A stretch of DNA of 64,000 nucleotides. It comes from Cyclaneusma minus (lineage: Eukaryota > Ascomycota > Leotiomycetes > Marthamycetales > Marthamycetaceae). The stretch's first letter is position 1. The number at the start of each line of letters is the position of its first letter. The notes beneath the pieces are model-generated. The model searched no databases. It saw only the letters and a list, made by a program, of their open reading frames with translations, and had not been told where the DNA came from. A program made the position numbers and the translations under genes. The stretch lies in the NCBI GenBank assembly GCA_037179335.1, contig JAKZHN010000024.1:62001-126000 (forward strand), read 5' to 3'. Shown piece after piece: positions 49,110 through 63,982 of this stretch.

Positions 49110-51195
49110 ATGGCAGACAACGATGTTATCGCTCGGGTGTATCCCAATACCTATACCGAGATACTGAAAGAGACGTGGAAGAAAAGCCCGTACTATCGCC
49201 TTTTCCCGTTCCATCAGTCTCAGATCACACAGCCTCCGTCTCGAGACGAGCCAAACTCAGCAACCCAGGAAGACGATGACGAGTTGAATTACCTTCCGTG
49301 CGTAGAGCTCAAGCTTAGCAACATCCCACGTAGCAGCTATGGCATCGTCTTCGGCCGGAGCGAAGACAGCGACGTGATCTTGCCCTTCCCAGGCGTTAGC
49401 AACCACCATTTTACCCTGACCTTCGACCGCGAAAACCGCTTGATTGTGAAGGACTGGGGTTCTCTCACAGGAACTGATGTTACTTACGACGGCGAGGGGA
49501 AAGGTATCCGAAACAACTTCTCTTGGATTATCAGCGGTGATGAGATTATTAGAAGAAAAGCGAAAACCCTTAGGATACCCGTGGAAGCCGGCCAAGGCCT
49601 CAAGTTACGCATCCGTCCCATGCTCCCCCTTGATACAACGTCACCTGAGTACATTGAAAAAGTCCGCCGGTTTCGCGATGGTACAGGCACTGCCGAAGAT
49701 CAGTTCAGCGATCTCGAAATCTGCGATGGACAGGAAACCACGCGGCCCACGGGAACTCACACACCCACCAGAGCACCGATTTACTTGACAGAGGAGCTCG
49801 GGAAGGGCGGCTTCGCCCGAGTGATACGTCGTTGGAACGTCAGTACCGGAGAGGTACATGCTATCAAGGAACCTTCCGAGGACGCTCTTAGAGGATACCG
49901 TGACAAGGAGCATCGACTTCGTGAGATGTGGGCAAAGGAGATCAATATTATGGCTTCGCTTAAGCACGTTCGGATACACTACTCTCATTATCAACTACCT
50001 GATTCTGACATTTCAGCAGGACCATATCGTGAAATTGGTGTCCTCGAGATTGGACGAGGCGCCACAACTCGTCCTGGAGTATATGCCCAAAGGGACTTTA
50101 TACCACTGTCACCACGATCGGAACATATCGCCTGCTGAATGCTTGTCGGTTCTTAGGCAGTGCCTCGATGCTCTAGCATATCTGCATGAAAGAAAGCCCC
50201 CCGTTGTGCATCGAGATATTAAGGCGGCTAATATTCTTGTTGCCTCCCGAGATTCATCTGGCACATGTGTCAAATTGGCGGATTTTGGACTATCGAAGGA
50301 GGACGAGGATTGTCAACTATCCTCGGCACCCCCCTGTATTATGCACCAGAGATGTTGCAGAAATGGCAGGAAAAGTTTCACGGTTGGCAAAAGACCAAGG
50401 GGTATCGACCGAAAGTCGATATTTGGGCCCTGGGTGTTGTGATATGTGGATTTCTATGTCACCTCCCGGAGTTTGACAAGCAAATTCACCCATACAGCGG
50501 AACTATGTGGGGTGAACAAATCATCGTGAAGATCAAGGAGACGTTGGCAAGGCGACCCGACGAACTGATTCAATTTCTGCTGGATACCATGGTGGTCATG
50601 GACCCGGAAGATAGGCGGACGGCCCCCGATCGATTAAGAGACCCACAACGATGTCCAGCGAAGGCACTACCAAGCGCAGCAGGGTCGAGTCAACTAGCAT
50701 GCACAATCCCTCCCAGCAGATAGACAGTCAAAGAGCTGCGGCCATCTTGGTCCGAATGCATGAGAATGGCAATGACAATGTGGAGCAAGCAGTCAGCAAG
50801 AGCAAAACTTTCAAAGAAGTCGACCCCAGCGACGACAGCGATGAAGGCATCAGTAGCGACTACAGCCACTCAAAGCCCCGCGATGACAACGCTTCAGAGC
50901 TGCCAGAGCTCAGTATCACTCGCATGCCTCCGCAGCCCCCACCATCAAATCGCCCAGTCTACACCCAGCCAAGCGGCTCGTATTTGGCGCCGACAAATCG
51001 GGCTGATTCGCAGCTGAGAGCAGTAAAACCACGTGTTCGGGAGACTCGGAGCCAGAAAGACGGGTCAAGCAAAGTAAGTACTATGGCGATCATGTTGAGT
51101 CTGATGATTAACACGTTCTTCAGTATGGAGTTTCGGAACTTTTAGAGGCTGAGCCTACCTTGCTGCAACCTAGTCAGGAACGGAGTCGAGGGTGA
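49110..51195 (+). pseudogene. FHA-domain serine/threonine protein kinase with two apparent frameshifts
   Basis: Start at ATG 49110 (MADNDVIARVYPN). An FHA domain is clear (YGIVFGRSEDSD, then VSNHHFTLTF), followed by a kinase domain with [37 protein letters not shown] and, in another frame, [14 protein letters not shown] and [11 protein letters not shown] 49-52-nt intron starts at 49968, and another is 51074-51123. The frame slips by one base at about 50310, between DFG and APE, and again at about 50622-50640 inside a CCCCC run. Both slips look like loss of one base in a homopolymer, so they may be real decay or sequencing error. The order FHA-kinase recalls Rad53/Cds1-like checkpoint kinases but the protein is more divergent. 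The Ser/Pro-rich tail ends at 51195. Confidence 0.7.
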
Positions 51196-51725
51196 TCCGA
51201 GATGTATGATGATTTGGGATGAGTTGGGATGAGTTTGAGGGTTTGGTATATTTTTTCTCTCGAAGGATATGGGATGCCTTTGGGGATCTGGGACAATCTT
51301 GGTGTTTCCTTCTCCTTGGTAATCTAGGATATAGGCTGGGTTAATGCGGATTACCTACTCTATGTCTTTTTTTTTTTGATTTCCTATCTCAAATCTACGA
51401 CTCGGGCTATTTCCGATGCGGATGATTCGGATTTGGGTCTGATCTTGAAAGTTGAGCTTGATTTCAGCCTATATCACCGAACATATTGGCAGCAAAACGT
51501 CACCGTGGATTTAGTTTCTTTAAATTAAAGTCATTCGCCAAGGTTCTACCATGAATTACAAACTAAATAGAAAGTTGCCAATTAAAAACCAGAACACCTG
51601 CGCACATTGCTTTTCGTGGGACAAGTTTGTGTGCGCCGATGCGCCGATGCGCCGCCATACAGATATCGAAAAGTGTGCCAAATTTTCATCAATTCATCAG
51701 GCTGCGTAATGCAATCAGTATGACC
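51196..51725. other. Intergenic region before the tRNA-His gene
   Basis: AT-rich 3' flank of the kinase locus with a T9 run near 51367. No gene seen. Confidence 0.45.
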
Positions 51726-51815
51726 GGTGGTGTCGTATAATGGTTAGTATAACGCGTTGTGGTATAATCGCAAGATAATTCCGCGTTGATCTGAGTTCGA
51801 TTCTCAGCACCGCCA
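51726..51815 (+). tRNA. tRNA-His (GTG anticodon) with an 18-base intron
   Basis: All stems pair: acceptor GGTGGTG with CACCGCC, a 4-bp D stem, anticodon stem ACGCG/CGCGT, and T stem CTGAG/CTCAG around TTCGATT. The anticodon GTG is at 51759-51761. An 18-base intron (51763-51780) sits at the canonical place, one base after the anticodon. The discriminator base is A. A run of T at about 51819 and again after 51829 serves as Pol III terminator. The only other tRNA-like signals in the window are the two degenerate elements at 18.4 and 30.4 kb. Confidence 0.93.
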
Positions 51816-52806
51816 CTGTTTTTGAGCTTTTTTTTGCCCATTTTGATTTTGGGGAATGTCATTCCAAGCAAAAAGACAGCCGGTGGTTGGGGGAAAGGGG
51901 CCGACGATTACAGAACTTGGGTGGGTCTGGCCGCGGAGAGAAAACTTTTTTGTAACTTGTAGGTAAGAATTGAGGGCAGTGAAGCCGCCTTTTTTACCCT
52001 ATCTCAGTTCGGCAGAAAAGGACGGTTTAGAAGGCCACAATTCAAATTGACTACAAATATTTTTCATTTTTCATTTTTCATTTTTCATTATTTAATTGAG
52101 TGGCTGGAGTTGTATAAACTACAAAAGCTGCCTACTAGTCTAGTTCACTTATATCAAGTAGAGTGGAAGGACAAAGTACAAACGCAATAGAGTACAACAC
52201 ATAAAATATTCACACATGTTATAAGTTCCAGGAGAAAGGGCCATTCCACTCGTTTGGAGACAGTAAACGGTATCCAGATAGGCACATTTGGACATGAGTC
52301 CATGACATGTACTGTGCGGGCTTGCCTTTATATAAGCGCTCCTAACTCCTAAGCCACTAAATTTAACACCGCCAACCCTGATTTCATGCCTCGTCAAACA
52401 TCCACAAGACCACCCTCACCTCTCAAGCTTCTACAAATCCCACTTCAGCCTATCCACAGCCCACTCTATCCGTCCCTTCCTCTCCCCCACTGCTCCTCCG
52501 TCACATTACTGTAAACCTCCGCCGGAATCCACCCAATATACGCGCATTTTGGTAATGTGATGGAAGACAGGTTTCAGCTCTGAAGAAGAAAGGATTATAT
52601 TTGTCCCTGGCGGTTAAGTTCTTTATTTCCAGCACTACTAAGCAGATGAGAAGCCCTGCCGTTGACGCTAGTGGTATTGCTGTCAAATGATAGCCCGTCT
52701 CTGAGTACCTCAACTCCGTTCCGTCCCGTCCCGTCATTCCTCGTCACAATAGCCTTGGAAAAGCCCCTGTCTCAACCCGTCCTGACGCCAGCAAATGCCA
52801 GATGCC
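51816..52806. other. Intergenic region between tRNA-His and Ku70
   Basis: No gene supported. It contains a short tandem repeat of TTTTTCA units at about 52063-52090. The Ku70 gene ends at the right border. Confidence 0.45.
52063..52090. repeat. Microsatellite of TTTTTCA units
   Basis: About four copies of a 7-base unit in tandem. Useful only as a polymorphic marker. Confidence 0.8.
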
Positions 52807-54826
52807 TCAATTGTTCTCCAACCACTCCTCCAGCCTTTCCAATAGGTCGGCCTTCTTACCCATCGTACTAATGCCTCTGCTAATCAGCAGCGGCTTAATC
52901 TGTGGCAGCGTCAGGCTCTTTAACTTCCCCTCGTTCATATACGTCTTCAACTCTGGCGTGCCCAACTCTGCTGAATCCGTGGCGGATAGCTTCTTCTTCT
53001 TGTGCGTCGTCGCCACGCCGTCTTCACTGGCTCCTCTCTTCAGTCCGTTTCCTAGCTCATTTCTCCATGCATTGATTGCCTTTTCAAGTTCGGTGCCCCA
53101 ATCCACGACATACGGGCCTGCTCTCTTATTAATTTGTCGGTACTTGGGAATGGTTTTGTCCTCGATCTCACTCTCATTGGGTATCTCCTCTTCAAGAGCC
53201 AGACATTGCAGGATCCGGTAATGCCATTGTAGACTAGGATTTGGATATTTGCCCGGATCATAGATTGCACCCGGAAGCTGCAACTGTTGAATGACCTCGT
53301 GCATCCGGTCAATCAGTACCTCCGGAGGTTCCATCGGGGTTGGCGCCGGTGCTGGTTCACGGATATCGTCGGCGTATGGGAGGGCATAGAGCCACAGTCC
53401 CGCAGGGATCACAGGGGATCCAGAAGTTCTGGGCTGCGGATTTGACGGAGGAGACGGGAGAATGGCTACCAACATGGGAGTAGAATTGGTACGGGCTATG
53501 TACCATGCAAGTCCCATCTTCTTGTCTTTGAGAAGTTTTTGCCACAAGGCACTGAAGACGCGGGTCGAGCCAGTGTAGTCGTCTTCACTGGGGTAAATGA
53601 ATGTGGACTTGTTGACCGAGGCCCACTGGGGGAGCATTGAAAGCGGCTTGAACCCAATGCCTGTGATTCCCGGCGGCCCAAAGTTTCGCAGCGACTTGAC
53701 TTCTTCGGGCGTGAAGAAGATTTGTTCGCCTCCGAACTTGTAGGCCTTCTTGACTTCCGATTTGACCTCCGTTTTTGCGATGACTCGGCCAGTATCGCCG
53801 GCCATTTTCCGTGTTTCTCCTGTGGCAAGCTGGGCTACAGGACCATCGAGATACACATAACATGATCGTGCTGGTTTCTGCGGCTGCAGGATGTTGTAAC
53901 CCTTAACCGAGATGCGGAAACCAGGACCTATCTCAAAGGGCAAGTTTGAGAAAAGGGCGCGTTTAGGCGTCTGCTTAGAGTTGATAGACGAGACAAGTGA
54001 CGAGAGTAGGGTGATGCCGTCTTCCTCGGAAGATTTGATGTCCGGGGAGCTCGAGACTGGAGCATCTGGGTCGCTTGGATCGCGATAGATGATATCATTG
54101 TAGAACTTGTCTCGTGAAAATTCATGGTCTGGTCTCGAGATGGGAAACAGCTCGATGACCACTCCCAGATCATAAAGATCTTTGGCCCTGGTAGCAGCTT
54201 GTTGCCTGAGATCTTTGTCGTTCGAGTGCGGATCGTCGTTATCAGTAATGATGAACAAGCGACGCGAGCCGAAGTTGGGTGCTTTCCTAGTGAACACTTG
54301 GTTTGCACAGAAGATAACATTCGGCATTGTCACGGGGTCCTTGTAAGGCTTCAGGATTTGTCTTGCATCCTCGTCCTCGTCCTCAGTCAAGCTCTTCAGC
54401 GCTTTCACGTCTTCGGCACTGGGGATATCCAGGTCTGTGAGAAGATAGCAGTGCGGGAAGGTAAGAGAGCCGCGAGCACCCTCTTCCTGGAACTTGGTCT
54501 GTTCTGTGCCAAAGAGGAGCACGCCCATCATATCGCTGGGCTGCGAGATGATCCGCTGCTGCATGAGCTGGTAGGCGCATTTCAGGGCGGCGGAAGTCGC
54601 GCTATCTTTCTCTGCTTTCTTGGAGTTGGACGGGGTCGGAGGACGGAGCATCGACGGGCTGACCTCGATGGCGAAAATGACGGCATCTTTGGCAGATCGA
54701 TATTCCTTGATTGAGGTCAGTCAAATCGTTGTTTTCAATGGCCCACCGAATCTGTACATTTTCGTCGACCTCCTGATCTTCCTCGTCTTCCTCATTCTGC
54801 ATCCAGCTCGGCTTCTCGTCCGCCAT
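52807..54826 (-). CDS. ku70: Ku70, non-homologous end-joining DNA end-binding subunit
   Basis: Two exons on the minus strand (54826-54758 and 54705-52807, 52-nt intron) encode 655 residues. The splice joins MADEKPSWMQNEE...VDEN to EYRSAKDAVIFAIEVSPSML, the start of the Ku70 von Willebrand A domain. A central Ku beta-barrel (YFGG-like YKFGGEQIFFTPEEVKSL, then GITGIGFKP) and a C-terminal arm follow, ending in a SAP domain (about residues 605-655: LKSLTLPQIKPLLISRGIS then GKKADLLERLEEWL). Ku70 pairs with Ku80 to bind double-strand ends in the nucleus and start end joining; it also acts at telomeres. The length fits fungal Ku70 proteins. A basic KKKK stretch just before the SAP domain may be a nuclear signal. 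Confidence 0.96.
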
Positions 54827-55249
54827 GTTGGATCGGCTGTTCGAGGTATTGTATGTCCTGGCAATCGGGTCATCCAAGACTGGGGCGGATCAAGTGAGCG
54901 CGCCTAAAAACGCGACTCCTGCCAGCTGCCTAAAGATCCGCGTGATCATGTGATACGGCCTCTCGGAAGCGGAGAAATGAACTCCCGCCTTTGAAAACAG
55001 CGCGCTTTGATTGGGCGATGGCTGGGCGATGGTTGGAAGCTCGTGCAGGGGTGTTCGACATCGTCATCCACCATTTTAGTGCATCTGGGAATTTGCTTGG
55101 GGGCGAACCGCTTCACCACCCAGCACCCTCGATTGTTCGTGATTATTTGAGAAGTTCTCATCTCTTCTGCTCTTACAATAGCAGATTGACGCCACTTAAT
55201 TTCTACTTGCACATAATCTTTGTCTCTCCTGCGATCTGGTAACGCAACA
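54827..55249. promoter_or_regulatory. Shared promoter region of ku70 and ferrochelatase genes
   Basis: The two start codons are 423 bases apart and face away from each other. A duplicated GGGCGATGGCT word (55013-55033) is visible. There is no strong TATA box on either side. Confidence 0.5.
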
Positions 55250-56663
<1,414 letters not shown>

Positions 56664-57241
56664 TCGATCGACTGTTCTTGCAAAAGGGGTTGGGTTTGGT
56701 CGGGTTCGCGGCGTCTTTGAGTCCCCCTCAAAAGCTGGCGGTGCTTACTTCTAAGTTTGGTGTTGTACTGTCCGGCACGATGAAAATTGTACTTCTAAGG
56801 CCTGGTTCTATGTCATAGCATCTTATACCCCCGCTCACTTGTCTGCCTTCAAGCCTGTCGACAGTGCAACGCCTCTCACTCTACATGTATGTGCTGCCGG
56901 CAAGGGGAGCATTAAGATTCTCAATTACTTCGCCGACTTCCGGACCGTCTGTGCGCACCGTCAAATCGCCCCATTTCCCCTGCCCAAACACCACATTAAT
57001 CTAGCTAACCGCCACAATTGACGACCTCCCAACCAAGATTTTTGTACTCGGCTTTGTTTGTAAGTTCTGGCTATAAGCGGGGCTGGCTATTTCTTATCTT
57101 GATCCTTGCTGCCCGCGGCTCAGTGGTCCGTAGTAGCCGTTCTCTATTTCTATTTCTCTATCCCATCCACGAATACCATGCCGTTCCTCTTTCTTCTTTC
57201 CAACTCCCCTTCCTACTATATCGAGATCCACAAGCCGCAAG
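56664..57241. other. Intergenic region, no gene seen
   Basis: 3' flank of ferrochelatase and promoter of the carboxylesterase gene, with pyrimidine-rich sequence before the start codon. No supported frame or motif. Confidence 0.45.
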
Positions 57242-59133
<1,892 letters not shown>

Positions 59134-60709
59134 TTTGGTCTGTTCAAACGTCGGTGTTTCTAGATATGACCTATGTTCTCTAATAATAATCCAATCCAAC
59201 TTGTATAAGGCGTGATCTAAATCACGACAATAGCCGCAGTGATTAGGAATATCTCCAATAATTGGGAATACCCACAGTAACTAGAAAGATTCCCAACTAT
59301 TGGGAAAGTTCCCAGTTTAAGTTATTAGGATTTTAAAAATCTTAGTAAAAATTAGGAGTACTCGAGTAGTCCAAAGAACAAGGAAACGACATTTCAAAAT
59401 CCGAATCTGACTACTTGACAAGCAGGCCTAATGTTTGGAACAGTTCTAGTCACTCGGTATATTCCCAATCACTTATTTACTTGGAATATTCAGAAATACC
59501 TGAAATAATGCTCGAAGTATCCGATATTACATGTACCCTAGGTTGGGGGTGATCAAGGCGAAATACTGATGATGATGACGAGGAAGAAAGAAGATCGTGA
59601 AGTTGGCGATGTTACGCGGACTTGGATGGGCGGCGGTGGGGAAGGTTTCCTCGGGCGGAAGGGGTTTTCTCACAACTGGCCCAGCTTCTCGTAGCGCTGG
59701 CTGGCTGGCTGTCTTTGAAGCCTCAGCGAAGGACGGTCTCAACACCCTCGCTCGCCTCGGTCTTAATTGGAAGCGTTTGCATCTTTGGCGACGCTACTGG
59801 TGACGCTGGTTTCATGCGCGTCGACTCTTTTTGACAGCGTCACAGCAGTCGCTGGATGCGAATTGAAATAATTAATAAAAGACATAAGCCCGCACATCTT
59901 GCTTTTGGATGGATGTACTTGGATGTGAACTCCGATGCGGGATTCTGTCCTCGTTATCCGCTGATGTAACCATTTGTTGGCTGTATCTTGATACGCGACT
60001 GGACGCCTTCCCCTTTCGAGCAGACTTTTCTTGTTCAGCTAATTAGCACATGTCAAATCATAAATCGGTTGATGATAGCAAGTCTAAAAGCATTGTCCTG
60101 CGCATTATTGAAGCCAAAGTTCAATTGAAGACTTGAAGTCAATGCTTGAAGCCACACACAGACCCGTCCTTTGCCAAGCGCATCGCCTTCAGGGGTTGTG
60201 CCACGAAGCCACATACGAGATTTCTGACCAAGCAACACCACTTGATGCATCTTCAACCCGACGCTTCGGAAACTGCAGACCACCCCCACGAAGTCCACGA
60301 AGTCCACGAAGTCCTTTGCTGTCTCCGTGGTGAAATGCACTGTGCCTCGGAATGGCGCTTCATGTTACGTAGTGGCGCATCATAGCGCAGGAATGCAAAC
60401 TGTCCGACTCCGTTCATGTTTGTTGGTCCCAGTCAGCACGTCCAGCTATCAGGCCTGCTCTCGTCGCCACTAAGTTACACCCTGGTCATCTCATGATAAC
60501 CTGTCCTCTCTCTCTCCGCCTTGCTCTTCGTCTTCTACTTGTGTATCGTTTTGGCGCATGTGCTGGCCTGGATGCTCGCTGCTGCCAATCCTTTGGTCAC
60601 TACAAGTCGCCCAACTTCAACTCAGCCCATCCGACTCGACACTTCAGCTCTCCACCCGACTTTGCGATCTACGCCCCATCATTGAGGATCCGAAAGTCCA
60701 GTCGCCATC
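59134..60709. other. Intergenic region with AT-rich TTCCCA/TGGGAA palindromes
   Basis: No gene supported in 1.6 kb. Between about 59215 and 59480 the DNA is AT-rich and carries repeated TTGGGAA and TTCCCAA words in both orientations, plus the palindrome CGTGATCTAAATCACG at about 59210. At 60293-60320 a 9-base unit CACGAAGTC is repeated three times. The last part is the leader of the MFS gene. Confidence 0.45.
60293..60320. repeat. Three copies of a 9-base tandem repeat
   Basis: CACGAAGTC occurs three times in a row. It could code for HEVHEVHEV in one frame but no gene was supported there. Confidence 0.75.
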
Positions 60710-62676
60710 ATGAAGAATAATGTTTCTACCAGGGTGGATGAAGTGGGCGCTGGGTCGAGTGCCAGCAGTGAGAGATATCACGATGACGAAGAAGTTGCGA
60801 TAAGTGCTGGCCTTGATGTGCAGACCAAGCCTACCGTTTCAGCGCATGATGAAGAGACGCCCTTGCTCGACCACGGCGAGGGAGATGTTATTGAAGAATG
60901 GCCGGGACAGAGGGACTTCGAGGGTGTAACATGGTACCGGAAACCTAGCGTATGTCGCCGTCAATTGTCCCCTTTCCGAGGGCTTAGTATGCTCAGAAAC
61001 CTAGCATACTTGAATCCATTGCTGATCAACCTCTGTAGCTTCTCTGGCTGTTGCCTCCCTTCTTCCTGTTCACCGTGGCCTTCGGTGGTATCCTCGTTCC
61101 CAAGCTGAACCTCATACTATCGCTGATATGTCGACAATATCTTACCGATCATTCCGTCAACCCACAAGCCTCCACTTTCATGCTTTCCGACAAACCTGAA
61201 TGTCGAGTACCCGAAGTACAAGCGCTATCTACGAGGTTTGCCCTATATATGAGTGTCATTGCGGGCACACTATCCGCCATGACCTCTCCGAAACTTGGCG
61301 AACTATCCGATCGATATGGACGCACCCGTATACTGGTTATTACATCCTTTGGCGGTGTTGTTGGAGAAGTAATCACCATTGCTTGTGCTTCGTGGCCCGA
61401 CCAGCTGTCTTACTGGTGGATGTTGGTTGGTTCATTCTTCGAAGGAGCGGCCGGGTCGTTCATTGTTGGCATGGCCATTACTCATTCCTACGCAAGCGAC
61501 ATAACCCCTCCATCCAAACGATCTGTAGCTTTTGGCTACTTCCATGCTTGTCTGTTTGGAGGCGTTGCCCTTGGTCCCCTTGTCTCCGGCTTCATTGTCA
61601 AATGGACCGGCAACATCCTTTCGATATTCTACGTGGCCCTTGTCTGTCACATCATCTTCATGCTATTCCTTTTGTTCGTCGTTCCCGAGTCTCTTTCGAA
61701 GAAGAGACAGATGGCCGCTCGAAACAAGTACGAAATCGAGCAGCAAACAGTGCTGCGGCCAGTCGACGGAAACTCTACTAAAATGCAGCTGGTTTACCGG
61801 TTTCTCCATCGAATCAATATCTTCGAACCCCTGAAAATCCTTTGGCCTACTGGACCCGGCACTTCTCGCCAATTACGAATGAACCTGATCCTCTTGGCTG
61901 CTGTGGACACTACCATTTTCGGTGTTGCAATGGGCTCCATGGCCGTGGTGACCTACTATTCCATCTACATGTTCGGCTGGGGCAACTTCGAAACCTCGCT
62001 TTTCATGTCCCTCGCCAGCACCACACGCGTTACAGCCCTCATAGTCATCCTTCCGCTTGCGACCTACGTGGTGCGCAAGAATCGTGAGAAGGCTGCCCGC
62101 CGTACTGGCATAGTCCATGTCATCCAAAACACTGGCTCTGACAAATTTGATCTCAGCCTCATCCGTTTCTCGATTTTCTGCGAGATTGTCGGCTATGTCG
62201 GCTATTCAACTGTCCGAATTCCCCATCTCTTCGTGGTTTCAGGGGTGATTGCCAGCTTTGGGGGCATTGGATCCCCGACATTGCAAAGTGCTCTGACGAA
62301 ACATGTGCCGCATGGACGAACAGGACAGTTGCTTGGTGCCACAGGCTTGCTGCATGCGCTGGCGAGAATCGTGTGTCCGATGTTGTCAAACTTGGTCTAT
62401 TCGCAGACGGTGGGAACGTTTCCCCAGACTGTGTTCATTGTGCTGGCGACTCTGTTTGCACTAGCGTTTGGGTTCAGCTGGTTTGTTAGGCCGTATGGTA
62501 TGTGACTCTCCATGAGTGATAGAATGGTCAAAGACGAGCCTCACTGACATTTTCATGTAGTATATCTCCAAGACGAACCTATCGCTGGTAGGTGTTTTGA
62601 AGAGGAAGATGAGGGTGCACGTCGGCCTGGAGTGACGGCTGGTGGACGAACGGATGAAGAAATTGTTGCCGCCTAA
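60710..62676 (+). CDS. Major facilitator superfamily transporter (TetA/HIAT1-like)
   Basis: Three exons (60710-60949, 61039-62497, 62561-62676) encode 604 residues. A soluble N-terminus (about 80 residues) with an acidic DEETPLLD motif, resembling a vacuolar/endosomal dileucine sorting signal, precedes about twelve membrane helices. The motif-A loop is LSDRYGRTRILV between helices 2 and 3. The loop between helices 6 and 7 is long and basic. The C-terminal exon is acidic. The layout resembles the tetracycline-resistance/HIAT1-like (proton-coupled) MFS group also found in fungi. Substrate and direction cannot be told. The first intron lies just before helix 1; the last separates helix 12 from the cytosolic tail. 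Confidence 0.9.
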
Positions 62677-63038
62677 ACAGATCCGAGCTGGACGGGCATA
62701 CTGACGCCGGAGAGTCCAGCCCCGACCACGGCTCCGGTTCCAGCAACGTCGTCGGTTCCGCTGGTCAATTTGTCGAAGAGGACGCGGGTGCTTTGAGTGG
62801 AAGTGGTGAATAGGGTATTGAGGGAGAGATGGGTGGAGCGAGAGCGAGAGAGGAGGGTGTGATAGGCGAGGGAGGCGGAAAAGAGTGAGAGGGTGGCGTC
62901 TCTGCTTCTGGAACAGATCTGCCATCGCGGCAACATACTTCAAGCCAAGACCTCCACTCGTCAGCTTTCTGCGACTCCACGCTCCCTCTCCTAGTCTGCC
63001 CTGACGACAAGAAAAGACCCGAGACGAAGCCGGGCACC
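62677..63038. other. Spacer between MFS gene and small hypothetical gene
   Basis: Open frames on the minus strand overlap here but look like chance, being rich in Ser/Pro with no domain. It should include the promoter of the small plus-strand gene. Confidence 0.4.
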
Positions 63039-63523
63039 ATGAAGACGTTGAAGGAGAAGGTCAGCACCCTTTTCGGCAAGAAGAAGGAGGAAGAAGAAGA
63101 AGAAGAAGAAGAAGAGGCCCTCCGCCACGGCGCCGGCGTAAGTGTCTTCCGCTTGCCCCTCCCCCTTTTCTCAACTTCGCTCTCTCACCTTCACCCCCTT
63201 TCACACCTCTCAACTTCACGCATTTGCTAACATGCCACTCTCAGCTCGGTCGCACGCCCCAACTTCGAGATTCGCCAGGACCAAGCCGGCACGGAAACAT
63301 ATGCTCCGATCGGCCTTCACCTGCTGCTACACGCTTCCCAGCTCGAAATGGCGCCAGCTGGCGGTCTGAATGGGAGGCGTACGCTTCGAGGGCGGATGCT
63401 GAGGCTGGCATGGGGAACCATGAAGGTGATGCGAGGCAGCGATGGCAAATGGCACTTTGTGCGGTCTCAGCGGATGCTGAGGCCATCCATGGTCCCTTCT
63501 GGTCTTGGCGACATCGGGCTTGA
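63039..63523 (+). CDS. Small hypothetical protein with polyglutamate run
   Basis: Two exons (63039-63137 and 63245-63523) joined by a 107-nt intron (gtaagt, branch GCTAAC, ctcag) give 125 residues. The first exon reads MKTLKEKVSTLFGKKK followed by ten glutamates encoded by a GAA/GAG microsatellite. The second is Arg/Ser/Ala/Trp-rich without a known domain. The N-terminus resembles in style that of the GFA gene at 873 (LFGKK) but no homology is claimed. The well-formed intron is the main evidence; the second exon reading could be wrong. Confidence 0.4.
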
Positions 63524-63776
63524 GGACGTTCCTGTCCTTTTGAGAAACCCGCGCCCCCTTGTACTATACCTTGGTGGAAAGCATGGACATGGTAGCAATG
63601 TAACACTTTTCTGCCCGCTCCGAACATGCCTTTTCTGTGACATGTGACTTCCCAGACACCCCGGAGAGGCAGGACGTATAGATCATGGGTGAGGCGTGAT
63701 TCTTTACTAGTGTCGCCGGTGTACTAGAATTGCGGAAGCTACAGATCATCTGGTCGAGTTGTAGCAGTGCTGGACT
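63524..63776. other. Spacer before the right-end MITE
   Basis: No gene or motif seen. It ends with the left copy of the MITE target duplication. Confidence 0.45.
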
Positions 63777-63982
63777 CAGTGTGAGGGAAACTGAAATCTT
63801 AGAAACTAAAAAAAAAATAGTTTAGTTTTAAGTTAATTTTGTAAAATTTAGTTTCAGGCATCAATCACGTGCTCCCACCCAAAAAAATAAATGCCTAATG
63901 CAATTTAAATTCGAATTTCCCCCGACGAGGGACCGAAGCTTTGGGGAACAGGTATATTAATAACTTAGTTTTCCTCACACTG
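63777..63982. mobile_element. hAT-type MITE, 206 bp, with 8-bp target duplication
   Basis: The ends are CAGTGTGAGGGAAACT and AGTTTTCCTCACACTG, inverted repeats of about 16 bases with one mismatch. Both sides carry the 8-base direct repeat GCTGGACT (63769-63776 and 63983-63990). CAGTG termini with an 8-bp duplication are the hallmark of hAT transposons. The interior is AT-rich and noncoding, so it must rely on a transposase elsewhere. Confidence 0.9.
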
